The notes: generated from the letters alone by a model not told the origin. Counted from the stretch's first letter, positions 1 through 8,594 are shown. The stretch is 64,000 bases of DNA from Dorea sp. D27 (GCF_001185345.1 NZ_KQ236743.1:438274-502273), one strand, 5' to 3'. A program made the numbers and translations.

Positions 1-2
1 AT

Positions 3-356
3 GAGACGATTGGCGAGGCGCTTGCGTTCCTGCCGGATAAAGAACGGTATGAGGCAGTTAAGAAATCGAGCCAGAGAACGTTCCAGGCGCTTCGCATTGA
101 CGTTAATAACGAGTTCGAGGCCTTGTACTCGTTTTTAGAAAAGCTGCCGGATATACTGGCACCAGGCGGCAGGGTGGCAATACTGACATTCCATTCAGGT
201 GAGGACCGCCTTGTGAAGAAGTCGTTTAAGGAAATGGAACGAAGCGGAACATACAAAGAGATATCACGTGAGATCATACGGCCGTCACTGGAGGAGTGCA
301 GGCAGAATGGACGCGCCCGCTCGACGAAGATGCGGTGGGCAGTCCGGGCAGACTGA
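3..356 (+). CDS. RsmH-like 16S rRNA methyltransferase paralogue, 3' part
   Basis: The reading frame is already open at the window edge, so only the last ~117 codons are present. They match the C-terminal part of RsmH (MraW), the SAM-dependent enzyme that N4-methylates C1402 of 16S rRNA: a TFQALRIDVNNE block, then GGRVAILTFHSGEDRLVK, then the family's closing NGRARSTKMR. It differs from orthodox RsmH: the usual HSLEDR is HSGEDR, and the stretch between it and the tail is shorter. No mraZ, ftsL or pbp follows; a DNA glycosylase does. I therefore infer a second, stand-alone copy rather than the dcw-cluster gene. The SAM-binding N-terminus lies outside the window, so activity cannot be judged. 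Confidence 0.8.
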   Translation, partial: ETIGEALAFLPDKERYEAVKKSSQRTFQALRIDVNNEFEALYSFLEKLPDILAPGGRVAILTFHSGEDRLVKKSFKEMERSGTYKEISREIIRPSLEECRQNGRARSTKMRWAVRAD

Positions 357-403
357 CAGACGCATCGGTGTGGGTTAATGTACAGCAGAGAAAAGGAGAC
401 GGG

Positions 404-982
404 ATGGAACGTTGTAAATGGTGCCTTTGTAACGAGAAGATGGTAAAATACCACGATGAAGAGTGGGGCATACCGCTTCATGACGACGGCAGGCAGTTTG
501 AATTTTTAATGATGGAAGTGATGCAGTGCGGACTGAACTGGAATATGATGATACAGAAAAGGGAAATCTTCCGCGACTGTTTTGACGGATTTGACTACGA
601 GAAAGTAGCCCTATATGAAGAGGACGATATCGAAAGGATTATGCAGACAGAAGGGATGATAAGATCCAGGCGTAAAATAGAGGCAGTAATCCACAACGCC
701 CGGTGCTTTCAGAAGGTGCGGGAAGAGTTCGGCTCTTTCAGCGCATATCTTTGGAGGTTTTCGGACGGGAAGACCATCTTCTATGAGGGGCATGAAAGCG
801 GAGAGCTGCCGGCAAGAAACGGGCTGTCTGATGAAGTCAGCCGGGACCTGAAGAAGAGGGGATTCAAGTACCTCGGCTCCATCACCGTATACTCCCATCT
901 TCAGGCGTGCGGGATTATCAATGACCACGTGAAGGAGTGCTTCCGTTACGAGGACGTGGCAGGGCGCGTTCCGAACATTTGA
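404..982 (+). CDS. tag: DNA-3-methyladenine glycosylase I
   Basis: Base-excision repair enzyme that removes 3-methyladenine from alkylated DNA. The 192-residue length fits Tag. Cys4 and His17 near the start, and an H-x3-C pair in NDHVKECFR near the end, match the zinc site of E. coli Tag (Cys4, His17, His175, Cys179). The conserved WCLCNEKMVKYHDEEWG start is also present. An in-frame upstream ATG at 296 exists, but the ATG at 404 has AAAGGAGA 5 nt before it and begins exactly at the family's first residues, so it is chosen. It lies 47 bp after the rsmH-like gene and is probably cotranscribed with it. Confidence 0.93.
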   Translation: MERCKWCLCNEKMVKYHDEEWGIPLHDDGRQFEFLMMEVMQCGLNWNMMIQKREIFRDCFDGFDYEKVALYEEDDIERIMQTEGMIRSRRKIEAVIHNARCFQKVREEFGSFSAYLWRFSDGKTIFYEGHESGELPARNGLSDEVSRDLKKRGFKYLGSITVYSHLQACGIINDHVKECFRYEDVAGRVPNI

Positions 983-1014
983 TAAAATGCTCTGAAGGAC
1001 GGGGCTTAAGGATA

Positions 1015-1578
1015 TCACATCGGTTTTAAATTCTTCTCCAGGCGTCCGACCATCCATGCAAGGCGTTTGGAGCGTCCTGCCTCGGTCTTGGCATCCAGGT
1101 ATGCTCTCGTATACGTCTTCTGAACAGACGGAGACATCCTCTGAAAATTAGAATATGCCTGTCCGTGCTCTTTCAGCAGGCCGGCTACCATCGCAAGCTG
1201 TTCCTCAGTGACGGCTGCAGGGCCGGCCGGCTTGTCCCATCTGCCGTTTTTCTTTGCCTCTTCAATTTTCGCCAGGCCATAGTCGGTCATCAATCCACGC
1301 TGAATCAGATCTTCTGCTAACGCCTTATTCTTGGAAGACCACTTGCTGTCGCTTCTGCGTGCAGAAAAGTATTTGACATAGGATACGTCATCAATGCGTT
1401 TCATCAGTCCGTCGATCCAGCCGAAACAGAGCGCTTCTTCCAGCGCTTCGCCCGCTTTTACCGTCATCAGCTCCCGCGTCTTACCGAACAGCAGCCAGAC
1501 ACCGTCGCCTGACGTGCAGTTATCCTCCAGCCAGCGTCTGAACTCATCACGTGTTTTAAAATGCAAAGGTTCATTCAT
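1015..1578 (-). CDS. YdeI/OmpD-associated family protein
   Basis: 187-residue soluble protein of the YdeI family (DUF1801-related, Bacillus YdeI/'bacteriocin protection' annotation). Typical signatures are WLEDNCTSGDGVWLLF near the start, EALCFGWIDGLMKRID in the middle, and a lysine/arginine-rich ARRSDSKWSSKNK segment. The C-terminal half is the helical region with SVQKTYTRAYLDAKTEAGR. A biochemical role for the family is not established to my knowledge. No signal peptide or membrane segment. The gene is convergent with tag and has an AGGAGGGG-like ribosome site upstream of its ATG. It stands alone. Confidence 0.75.
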   Translation of the reverse strand: MNEPLHFKTRDEFRRWLEDNCTSGDGVWLLFGKTRELMTVKAGEALEEALCFGWIDGLMKRIDDVSYVKYFSARRSDSKWSSKNKALAEDLIQRGLMTDYGLAKIEEAKKNGRWDKPAGPAAVTEEQLAMVAGLLKEHGQAYSNFQRMSPSVQKTYTRAYLDAKTEAGRSKRLAWMVGRLEKNLKPM

Positions 1579-1674
1579 AATTGCCCCTCCTGTTTTGCAA
1601 AAAATGAAACAGTAATTTGTTAATTATACCATGCTGCATGACGTTAGAGGAAGCAGAATCTTCCCAAAATCTGA

Positions 1675-1703
1675 TTGACTTGCGGAAAAATAAATGTTAT
1701 ATT
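1675..1703 (+). promoter_or_regulatory. SigA-type promoter of the DnaJ-like gene
   Basis: TTGACT at 1675-1680 and TTATAT at 1698-1703 are separated by exactly 17 bp, about 50 bp upstream of the coding start. It is the only good promoter in the 175-bp gap. No CIRCE element lies here, in contrast to groESL. Confidence 0.6.
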
Positions 1704-1724
1704 ACATATAGAACAAATGTAATA
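1700..1724 (+). promoter_or_regulatory. inverted repeat at the start region of the DnaJ-like gene
   Basis: TATTACAT (1700-1707) and ATGTAATA (1717-1724) form a perfect 8-bp inverted repeat around a 9-bp spacer. It overlaps the -10 box and the expected transcription start, the usual position of a repressor site. The half-sites contain the TTACA/TGTAA core used by BlaI/CopY-type repressors, but the spacer is too long for that family, so the regulator is unknown. Confidence 0.4.
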
Positions 1725-1753
1725 ACTGCAAAAAAGGCAGTGAGGTGATGACA

Positions 1754-2746
1754 ATGGCAGTAAAAAGAGATTATTATGATATTCTTGGAATTGATAAGAA
1801 AGCAGAAGATGCCGCAATAAAGAAGGCATACAGGAAGCTGGCGAAGAAGTACCATCCTGACACGAATGCCGGTGACGCACAGGCAGAGCAGAGATTTAAG
1901 GAGATAACAGAGGCATACACGATATTGAGCGATCCGGAGAAGCGGAACCTGTATGACCAGTTCGGCCATGTCGCCTTTGACGGAAGCGGGCCGGGGGCAG
2001 GTGCCGGCGGTGCTGCAGACACAGGCGGCGCATACAGGGAGTACCATTATGAGAACGGTAATATGGACGACATCTTTGGTGATATTTTTGGCGACATCTT
2101 CCGAGGTGGCAAATCAGGCGGCTATGCTTATGACGGCTTTAGGGAAAATGGCTTCGGACGGTCAGAGTTCCGGGCGAAAGGTGCCGATATACGGGCAGAG
2201 GTGTCCGTTAGTTTTGATGAAGCAGTATTTGGCTGTGATAAGATTATCAGTTTTCAGGACATGGAGAAAGGCGGCGGGGCGGTACAGTCTCTTCAGGTCC
2301 ACATACCCGCGGGCATAGAGAGCGGCAAGAGCATCCGGCTCAGAGGTAAAGGCATGCCCGGTGTTAACGGAGGTGCATGCGGCGATTTGCTTTTAAAAGT
2401 GCAAGTTGGCGGAAAGCACGGATTTGAGCGGAAGGGCCAGGATGTGTTTACGACAGCATCCGTACCGTTTACGACGGCCGTATTCGGCGGTGAAGTACGC
2501 GTACCGACGCTTTATGGAGATGTAATCTGCAAGATTCGGGAAGGGACCCAGTCGGGGACAAAGATACGTCTCAAAGGCAAAGGGATCGTATCCATGAAGA
2601 ACAATAAATCCCACGGCGACCAATATGTGACAGTACAGATTGAAGTCCCGAAGAACTTAAGCCAGGAGGCCAGACAGAAGCTGAAGGAATTTGAACAGGC
2701 GTGTAGGTCAGGCGGTCACGGAAGGAAAAAGAACAGCGCGTCATAG
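1754..2746 (+). CDS. DnaJ-class co-chaperone (CbpA-like, no zinc finger)
   Basis: 330-residue Hsp40. The J domain occupies about residues 5-70 with the DnaK-stimulating HPD motif at 34-36. A Gly/Phe-rich linker follows, with DIFGD repeated, and then two beta-sandwich substrate-binding domains ending in a C-terminal dimerisation segment. The four CxxCxGxG zinc repeats of true DnaJ are absent, so this is a CbpA-type (class II) protein, not the dnaJ of a hrcA-grpE-dnaK operon. ATG 1754 is chosen over ATG 1748 and GTG 1745 because GAGGTG lies 6 nt upstream. It is likely monocistronic: own promoter upstream, hairpin terminator downstream. Confidence 0.88.
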   Translation: MAVKRDYYDILGIDKKAEDAAIKKAYRKLAKKYHPDTNAGDAQAEQRFKEITEAYTILSDPEKRNLYDQFGHVAFDGSGPGAGAGGAADTGGAYREYHYENGNMDDIFGDIFGDIFRGGKSGGYAYDGFRENGFGRSEFRAKGADIRAEVSVSFDEAVFGCDKIISFQDMEKGGGAVQSLQVHIPAGIESGKSIRLRGKGMPGVNGGACGDLLLKVQVGGKHGFERKGQDVFTTASVPFTTAVFGGEVRVPTLYGDVICKIREGTQSGTKIRLKGKGIVSMKNNKSHGDQYVTVQIEVPKNLSQEARQKLKEFEQACRSGGHGRKKNSAS

Positions 2747-2769
2747 TCTGTGTAGCTGTATGGGGATGC

Positions 2770-2822
2770 AGCTGGTAAGTGAGGGACTGCCGTATTGTCC
2801 CTGTACATTAAACCAGCTTTCC
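2770..2822 (+). terminator. terminator between convergent genes
   Basis: AGCTGGT (2770-2776) pairs with ACCAGCT (2812-2818), and an inner AGGGAC (2782-2787) with GTCCCT (2797-2802). TTT follows the stem. It ends the DnaJ-like transcript and its right arm lies inside the last codons of the convergent GGDEF gene. Confidence 0.55.
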
Positions 2823-3884
2823 CGACACGCAGTTCCTTCCGCTTTGCTTTGCGCAGTAGAGCGCTTTGTCGGCTTCGTTCAGCAGATTCATAAACTGCTC
2901 CTCACTGGTTACTTTCCGGCTGCTGATTCCGATGCTGACACTGACGTACCCGTCTCCTGCGACGTGTGGAATCTTCAGATTGTGGATTTCATGCAGCAGC
3001 TTCTCCGCAAACGCAGCCGCTTCCTCTTTGCCGGCTTCCTGCAGTAAGACTAAGAACTCTTCTCCGCCGTAACGCACGGCAATGGATTCGGACCCGGCGG
3101 AAAGCCTGAGGATGACGCCCGCCACAGACTTGAGCACTTCATCGCCTGCCATGTGGCCATACGTGTCGTTATACTGTTTGAAGAAGTCCACGTCCAGCAT
3201 CAGCGCATGAAGTTCGGCGCTTCCCTTTTCCAATAGGTTCTGCTTGTACTGCTCCAGATATATGCGGTTTGACAGTTTCGTGAGCCCGTCCTGGTTGGAC
3301 AGGTATTCAAACTTCTGATTCAGCTGCAGGAGCCTGCCGTACGTATAGACATAAAATCCGTTCAGGGCAAGTGAAAATACAAAGTTGCCGACGTAGAGAA
3401 ACGGAAACCGAAGCAGAAAATTCTGCGTGTATACCGGGGGAAGGGTGTGTTGCAGCGGAGTCCATAATAATGCAATTAGGACAGACAGGCCGATACCGCT
3501 GAACAGGATGGCCGGCTTCATCTGCAGGATAAAGAAGCAGATAAACGGGAACAGGCAGAACCAGAGGGCGGCAAAGCCTTCCACAAGCCCGCCTACGACG
3601 TAGAGCGTGAACATACCGAGCAGAATAAAGGCCATACAGAGGGAACCCGCCAGATATCTGCCGGTTTTCTTCGTGTACAGATAGATGACGATACAGAAGA
3701 CTGCACTGATGCCGGTCTCAAGGCCCAGGCGGTATTCTGCCTTTATCATATTTAAGACAGTCATAATAATGGAGATGCCCGCGCCGGCAATACAGAACAG
3801 GCGAAGCTGCACACAGAGCCTGTTTGTCATATTTACAAACATTTCTTCGAGCAGCCCTCTGAAAAACTTCTTCAGATAATTCAT
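2808..3884 (-). CDS. membrane diguanylate cyclase (GGDEF)
   Basis: 358-residue protein with about six hydrophobic segments in residues 25-185 and a C-terminal GGDEF domain from about residue 195. It should make cyclic di-GMP from two GTP at the inner face of the membrane. The active-site motif RYGGEEF lies at 271-277, with the GTP-binding LDVDFFKQYNDTYGH stretch upstream. The product-inhibition I-site RxxD, normally five residues before GGEEF, is not there (GSESIAVRY instead), so feedback inhibition by that site is unlikely. GGGGGA precedes the ATG by about 6 nt. No operon partner. Together with the protein at 32.7 kb it gives the window two c-di-GMP genes. Confidence 0.9.
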   Translation of the reverse strand: MNYLKKFFRGLLEEMFVNMTNRLCVQLRLFCIAGAGISIIMTVLNMIKAEYRLGLETGISAVFCIVIYLYTKKTGRYLAGSLCMAFILLGMFTLYVVGGLVEGFAALWFCLFPFICFFILQMKPAILFSGIGLSVLIALLWTPLQHTLPPVYTQNFLLRFPFLYVGNFVFSLALNGFYVYTYGRLLQLNQKFEYLSNQDGLTKLSNRIYLEQYKQNLLEKGSAELHALMLDVDFFKQYNDTYGHMAGDEVLKSVAGVILRLSAGSESIAVRYGGEEFLVLLQEAGKEEAAAFAEKLLHEIHNLKIPHVAGDGYVSVSIGISSRKVTSEEQFMNLLNEADKALYCAKQSGRNCVSGKLV

Positions 3885-3951
3885 GTAAATCCCCCTTCGT
3901 TCATACAGATAATATAAGCGCGTCCATATTATGGTATGGATGCGAAAAAAC

Positions 3952-3980
3952 TTGACACGGAAATACTACAAGTGTAAGAT
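3952..3980 (+). promoter_or_regulatory. SigA promoter with BlaI/MecI-type operator before the PBP gene
   Basis: TTGACA (3952-3957), 17 bp, TAAGAT (3975-3980). Within it, TACA-AG-TGTA at 3967-3976 is an exact copy of the TACA-N2-TGTA dyad recognised by BlaI/MecI/CopY repressors. The wider context TACTACAAGTGTAAGA resembles the staphylococcal mec operator. Its overlap with the -10 box means a bound repressor would block RNA polymerase. The blaI-blaR1 pair at 9.3-11.5 kb is the obvious controller. Confidence 0.65.
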
Positions 3981-4060
3981 TTAGAAAAGAGCATAAAAAG
4001 ATAATAAAATCAGGCATTACTATATAACAGTTCTGAAATATTACTTTCAGGGAGGGAAGT

Positions 4061-6166
4061 ATGCGGTACAGAAACAACACACACAAAAAAAGTAAACCTA
4101 TATTGATACTATCGGCCGCTGCGGGGATAATCTTAACAGCCTGCGCCATTTCTGCCGTCATATATTTCAGCTCCGGCAGGGGCAGGGAGACGCCTCAGGA
4201 ACTTCTGGCCGAATACATGAACCATATCCCAGAAAAGGAATATGGGAAAATGTATGCGATGCTGGATAAGGAGACGGCCCGGAATATAAGCGAAGAAGAG
4301 TTCATAACACGCAATTCCGCCATATATGAGGGGATTGGGACAGAGGACATGGTCATCAAAGTAACAGAGTATGACGAAGGCAAGAGAGCGGTAAAATACC
4401 ATGCTTCATTTGACACCGTGGCCGGAAATATCAGTTTTGATAACGAGGCCACGTTTGTAAAAGAAGGAGACGGCTGCCGCCTTGTATGGAAGGACAGCCT
4501 TATCTTCCCCGGCCTCGAAGCGGATGACAAGATCAAAGTGTCTGTAACGCAGGCGGAAAGAGGGCGGATTCTGGACCGGAACGACCGTGTCCTTGCAGGA
4601 AAGGGGACGGCTTCTTCCGTAGGAATCGTACCTGGCAAGCTGGAGGACAGAGAACGCGCGGTGGAAGAGGTAGCAGAACTGCTCGCTCTTGAGCCGGAGG
4701 CGATAGAGAAAAAGCTGGATGCACAATGGGTGAAGGAAGATTCCTTTGTCCCGGTCAAGACGGTGGCTAAAGTGAGCGAATTGGATCTGCTGGCAGTGGA
4801 TCCGGATGATGAGGCAGCCGTGGAAGCCAGGAGGCAGGAAAAGCTCCTTACTGTCCCCGGCGTCATGATTACAGATGTAGAAGTGCGGGAATATCCGCTG
4901 AAAGAAGCGGCCGCACATCTGACAGGCTATGTCCAGGGCGTAACGGCAGAAGACCTCGAGGAGCATGCCGGGGAGGGATATGCATCGAACAGCGTTATCG
5001 GTAGGAGTGGTATAGAAGGGCTGTACGAGAAGGAATTAAAAGGCAACGACGGATACAGTATCAATATGATGGATAGTGACGGGAATCTGAAGAAAGTGCT
5101 TGCGAACGTTATGGTAGAGGACGGACAGGACATAAAGCTTACGGTGGACGCTGAGATCCAGTCTGCCCTGTATGAACAGTTTGAAGAGGATAAAAGCTGC
5201 TCCGTCGCCATGAATCCATATACAGGAGAAGTGCTGGCGCTTGTCAGTACGCCTTCCTATGACAGCAACGGTTTTATAATGGGGATGACGGATGAGGAAT
5301 GGACGGCGCTCAATGAGGACGAGAAGAAACCGCTGTACAACCGCTTCCGCCAGGTGTGGAGCCCGGGTTCTACGTTTAAGCCGGTCACCGCTTCCATCGG
5401 TCTGGATTCGGGGGCGATAGATCCGGAGGAAGACTTTGGGAAAGAAGGGCTTAGCTGGCAGAAGGATGCGTCATGGGGGTCTTATCACGTGACTACGCTC
5501 CATGCATATTCACCTGCTGTGCTGGAAAACGCGCTGATCTATTCCGACAATATCTATTTTGCAAAAGCCGCACTGAAAATCGGGGCGGAAGAATTGCAGG
5601 AATCCCTGCAGAAAATCGGTTTTGGAAAGGAATTGCCTTTTGAGATATCAATGTCCGTCTCACAATATTCTAACACAGAGAAGATTGAGACTGAGATTCA
5701 GCTTGCCGACAGCGGTTACGGCCAGGGGCAGGTGCTCGTCAATCCGCTGCATCTGGCAGGCATCTATACATCCTTCTGCAATGACGGCAATATGATCAAG
5801 CCGTATCTGCGGTATGAGGAGGAGCCGAAGAAGGAAATCTGGATACAAGACGCATGCACACCCGAGGCAGCGGGCCGGGTGCTGGAAGGGATGAAAAAGG
5901 TCGTTAATGATTCCAACGGCACCGGATACGCGGCTCACAGAGAGGATATCATCCTGGCAGGAAAGACCGGCACAGCGGAAATCAAGGATTCAAAAGAAGA
6001 TACTGCCGGAACGGAGCTTGGATGGTTTGCGGTATTAACGCCGGATAAAGAGTATGAAAGGCCGATACTGGTCGTAAGCATGGTCGAGGATGTGAAAGAC
6101 ATCGGAGGGAGCGGCTATGTTGTCGGCAAGGATAAAGATGTGCTGGATGTGTATCTGCCACGTTGA
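4061..6166 (+). CDS. class B penicillin-binding protein with MecA-like N-terminal domain
   Basis: 701-residue peptidoglycan transpeptidase, anchored by one N-terminal membrane helix (about 13-37). An NTF2-like MecA_N domain follows (about 45-165), then a dimerisation domain starting at the RGRILDRN motif, and the transpeptidase. Catalytic motifs are all present: Ser437-T-F-Lys440 (SxxK), Ser495-D-N497 (SxN) and Lys635-T-G637 (KTG). This is the architecture of PBP2a/PBP3-type enzymes of Gram-positives, some of which have low beta-lactam affinity; resistance cannot be deduced here. GGGAGG precedes the ATG. Upstream it has a promoter carrying a BlaI-type operator, which suggests beta-lactam-inducible expression. 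The lipoprotein gene follows after 73 bp. Confidence 0.92.
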   Translation: MRYRNNTHKKSKPILILSAAAGIILTACAISAVIYFSSGRGRETPQELLAEYMNHIPEKEYGKMYAMLDKETARNISEEEFITRNSAIYEGIGTEDMVIKVTEYDEGKRAVKYHASFDTVAGNISFDNEATFVKEGDGCRLVWKDSLIFPGLEADDKIKVSVTQAERGRILDRNDRVLAGKGTASSVGIVPGKLEDRERAVEEVAELLALEPEAIEKKLDAQWVKEDSFVPVKTVAKVSELDLLAVDPDDEAAVEARRQEKLLTVPGVMITDVEVREYPLKEAAAHLTGYVQGVTAEDLEEHAGEGYASNSVIGRSGIEGLYEKELKGNDGYSINMMDSDGNLKKVLANVMVEDGQDIKLTVDAEIQSALYEQFEEDKSCSVAMNPYTGEVLALVSTPSYDSNGFIMGMTDEEWTALNEDEKKPLYNRFRQVWSPGSTFKPVTASIGLDSGAIDPEEDFGKEGLSWQKDASWGSYHVTTLHAYSPAVLENALIYSDNIYFAKAALKIGAEELQESLQKIGFGKELPFEISMSVSQYSNTEKIETEIQLADSGYGQGQVLVNPLHLAGIYTSFCNDGNMIKPYLRYEEEPKKEIWIQDACTPEAAGRVLEGMKKVVNDSNGTGYAAHREDIILAGKTGTAEIKDSKEDTAGTELGWFAVLTPDKEYERPILVVSMVEDVKDIGGSGYVVGKDKDVLDVYLPR

Positions 6167-6169
6167 GGT

Positions 6170-6206
6170 TCAGGCTGCTTCTGTCTCGGAAGTAGTCTGG
6201 CTTTAA
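6170..6206 (+). terminator. weak hairpin after the PBP gene
   Basis: CAGGCTGCTTC pairs, with G-T wobbles, with GAAGTAGTCTG, followed by CTTTAAAT. It may partly terminate the PBP transcript before the lipoprotein gene. The U-tract is poor. Confidence 0.35.
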
Positions 6207-6239
6207 ATATTACAGATGTAAGAATAAGGAGGAAGGCTT

Positions 6240-7415
6240 ATGAACCGAAGAGGAGTCATAGTATTATGCATATTCCTGACGCTGCTGACAGGAGGCTGCG
6301 GCAGGTCTTCAGGACCGGATGACGGAGTCCGGAAGGAAGAAGGCGCAGGGATGCCCTTTGAAGAGTCGATTCAGATAGCGAAAGGATATCGTGATATATA
6401 CAAAAAAGCTGTGAAAGAAGATGCGGTCGGAACATTTGAGACGACACGCCTCATTGTAGAGCGTATCGGAAAAGAAGGATATGCGGCAAGCGATTTTTAT
6501 AATCAGGTCAATATGGAGAATCCGGAAAAGGTAAGGATGTTCGCAAGGCAGGTTGAAGAGAAGAAAGAAGCCGGGGTATCGCTGTTCATCGTCAATGACA
6601 GTGGAGGATTTACGCGTTATGATCTTAAGACAGCTAACGGCAATGTGGATGTACTAAAGAGTTCGCTCTACTGGGAGGGGGGCGTGCCAAAGTCCGATTA
6701 TAAGGAAGCGTACAGGACGAAGACATGGGTCTGTGATGAGGAGGGCTACCTGTTCTTTGAGCGTAACAGCCTGACCGGAGCCGGCAGCGGCCGGGTGGCC
6801 GTACGGCTGCAGCCGCTCGATGATTCGTGCAGAGAGCTGAACCGGAAGTATTTGCTTCCGGCCGGGTATCATCAGAACAATATGTTTACGACCGACTGGG
6901 ATGAGGACGATTACAGGAACCTGAACCTATATGATCTGTATGAAAAGCTGTACACGATGAAGACAGGGAAAGCCGCACCTTATGAGTTCGCTCTTACGGG
7001 CCGGACATATGAAGTTCCGGAAGAGGAATTTGAAGCTGTATTCCAAGATTTCTTCCAGATAGACAGCCAGGCGATCCGGCAGAGGACTACCTACTATGAA
7101 GAAAAGAACACTTACGAGTACAGGCCCCGTGGACTGTATGACAAGGGTACTACGCCGGATGTCCCGTTTCCTGAGGTGGTATCATATGAAGAGAATGAGG
7201 ACGGAACGCTCAAACTGACCGTCAATGCGGTCTGGCCCAAGAAGAGCCTAGAAAAAGCGTTCCGCCATGAGGTAGTCGTCAGACCGCTTAACGGGGGCGG
7301 ATATCAATATGTATCCAACCATGTCGTGCCATCGGATGAGAACGTGGAGCCGGAATGGTATATGGACAGGCTGACAGAGGAACAATGGCAGGAATACTAT
7401 GGGGGGAACGGATAG
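6240..7415 (+). CDS. lipoprotein of unknown function (DUF6070-like)
   Basis: 391 residues. The N-terminus is a lipoprotein signal: MNRRG, a hydrophobic stretch, then the lipobox LTGGC with the lipidated cysteine at residue 20. The mature part is acidic and soluble, with many Tyr/Glu-rich segments and no catalytic motif that I recognise. It resembles the Firmicute family called DUF6070 in my memory, which would need a profile search to confirm. AAGGAGGAAG lies 6-8 nt before the ATG. It follows the PBP by 73 bp and could be cotranscribed, which would place it at the outer face of the membrane alongside a cell-wall enzyme. It is convergent with the next gene, 8 bp away. Confidence 0.65.
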   Translation: MNRRGVIVLCIFLTLLTGGCGRSSGPDDGVRKEEGAGMPFEESIQIAKGYRDIYKKAVKEDAVGTFETTRLIVERIGKEGYAASDFYNQVNMENPEKVRMFARQVEEKKEAGVSLFIVNDSGGFTRYDLKTANGNVDVLKSSLYWEGGVPKSDYKEAYRTKTWVCDEEGYLFFERNSLTGAGSGRVAVRLQPLDDSCRELNRKYLLPAGYHQNNMFTTDWDEDDYRNLNLYDLYEKLYTMKTGKAAPYEFALTGRTYEVPEEEFEAVFQDFFQIDSQAIRQRTTYYEEKNTYEYRPRGLYDKGTTPDVPFPEVVSYEENEDGTLKLTVNAVWPKKSLEKAFRHEVVVRPLNGGGYQYVSNHVVPSDENVEPEWYMDRLTEEQWQEYYGGNG

Positions 7416-7423
7416 CACATCAT

Positions 7424-7852
7424 TCAGTCACGCTGAATCGTATCCACATAACAGTTTTTCAGTGCAAGCATAAGTACGACCAGTGCAGCTGTTATCATGA
7501 TGTGCGATATTCCGGCAATTCCCGAAATCGCCGCATCTGCACCTTTGCCCAGCGGCAGTGCCCGAACCTGCGTGATTCCGCGGACCAGGAGCATGACTGC
7601 CATAAGAGGCAGGGCAATATTATACAATATCAGGAAGACTTTGAACTTCCGGTTCTGCAGGAGACGGGAATCCCTGCAGAACAGCATCAGGATAAGGAAC
7701 AGCAGCGTGCCGAGCACGATCAGGTGCACATGGGTGAATGCCAGCGTGGTCCTGCCGCCAAAAGCCATATATTTTGTGTATTCGCGGTAGAATACGCCAG
7801 AGGCTATGCCGGCCAGCAGATAAATAAATGAAATACGCCATAATTTCTTCAT
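7424..7852 (-). CDS. DUF2871 family membrane protein
   Basis: 142-residue integral membrane protein with four hydrophobic segments. THVHLIVLGTLLFLI and GISHIMITAALV, with conserved histidines in segments 2 and 4, fit DUF2871. The histidine pattern resembles heme- or metal-binding four-helix membrane proteins, but no function is known to me. Its ATG overlaps the stop of the upstream gene (ATGA-type overlap, 7849-7852), so the two are translationally coupled. Both probably belong to the transcript that starts with the TetR gene at 9149. Confidence 0.7.
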   Translation of the reverse strand: MKKLWRISFIYLLAGIASGVFYREYTKYMAFGGRTTLAFTHVHLIVLGTLLFLILMLFCRDSRLLQNRKFKVFLILYNIALPLMAVMLLVRGITQVRALPLGKGADAAISGIAGISHIMITAALVVLMLALKNCYVDTIQRD

Positions 7853-8529
7853 ATCGTATCAACTCCTTTCAAATGTCTGTTCATGTCAATATAGCCAATG
7901 AGCACGGTCCACACATAAGCGCATGTCTTAGGAATCATCAGCATTCCTACCGCGGGGACGGTATCGGCGAACAGCACGACAGGAATATAAAAAGCGAAGC
8001 TTAAGACTATCGTCAGCCACATCAGCCGGAACGGCCCGTCGTTATGCGCTCCTGCAGATTTGTAGAAGAGGACGATGATAAGCAGCCCCATGAGGGCGAA
8101 TGGGATGTTGCGTCCGATGCCCCAGCCAAGCGGAGCATCGGCAGATGTCCAGCCGTTCTGGGGAAACAGACAGAGTATAATGCGCAGCAGTGCAAGCGCA
8201 TAGACAGTGGCGGTCAGGCCTATATGCCCCGTTATGCGGTAGCGAAGCCGCCAGACATAGTAGAGCAGTATGTAAAATACGGTCATGGTTATAGATGTGA
8301 TAAATTTTCCGATGCCGAGTACGGCAGTGTATTGGCTGAGCCCTGTCGTACAAAGTGCCACGGCGCGGGGAACGAGATGAAACGCATCACCGGCCCCGAG
8401 TGTCACAGCCATGACGCCGAAGAGCAGATACTGCTTTGTCCCCCGGCTTCTGCGGATCATAAGTATTCCGAGCGTGATTACTGTAATAAGGTAGACTGCA
8501 TCAAATGATGTCTCCATAATTGCCTGCAT
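7849..8529 (-). CDS. hypothetical seven-helix membrane protein
   Basis: 226 residues, almost entirely hydrophobic: about seven membrane segments, short loops, no signal peptide and no recognised motif. I do not recognise the family. The longest frame opens at 8559, but AAGGAGG sits about 9 nt before the ATG at 8529 and the extra ten residues are hydrophilic, so 8529 is taken as the start. It is downstream of the TetR gene with a 65-bp gap and overlaps the DUF2871 gene by 4 nt. The layout regulator / two membrane proteins suggests a small self-regulated membrane system, possibly a sensor or exporter. This is inference. Confidence 0.6.
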   Translation of the reverse strand: MQAIMETSFDAVYLITVITLGILMIRRSRGTKQYLLFGVMAVTLGAGDAFHLVPRAVALCTTGLSQYTAVLGIGKFITSITMTVFYILLYYVWRLRYRITGHIGLTATVYALALLRIILCLFPQNGWTSADAPLGWGIGRNIPFALMGLLIIVLFYKSAGAHNDGPFRLMWLTIVLSFAFYIPVVLFADTVPAVGMLMIPKTCAYVWTVLIGYIDMNRHLKGVDTI

Positions 8530-8594
8530 TGTCAGGCACCTCCTTTTCGTCTTTTCCAAACAGCGATGATAGCGTCAGTTTACAAGGGCACAGG

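Noticed and set aside
296..403. N-terminal extension of the Tag protein
   Set aside because: The in-frame ATG at 296 overlaps the previous gene and lacks a ribosome site; the zinc cysteine must be residue 4, which holds only for ATG 404.
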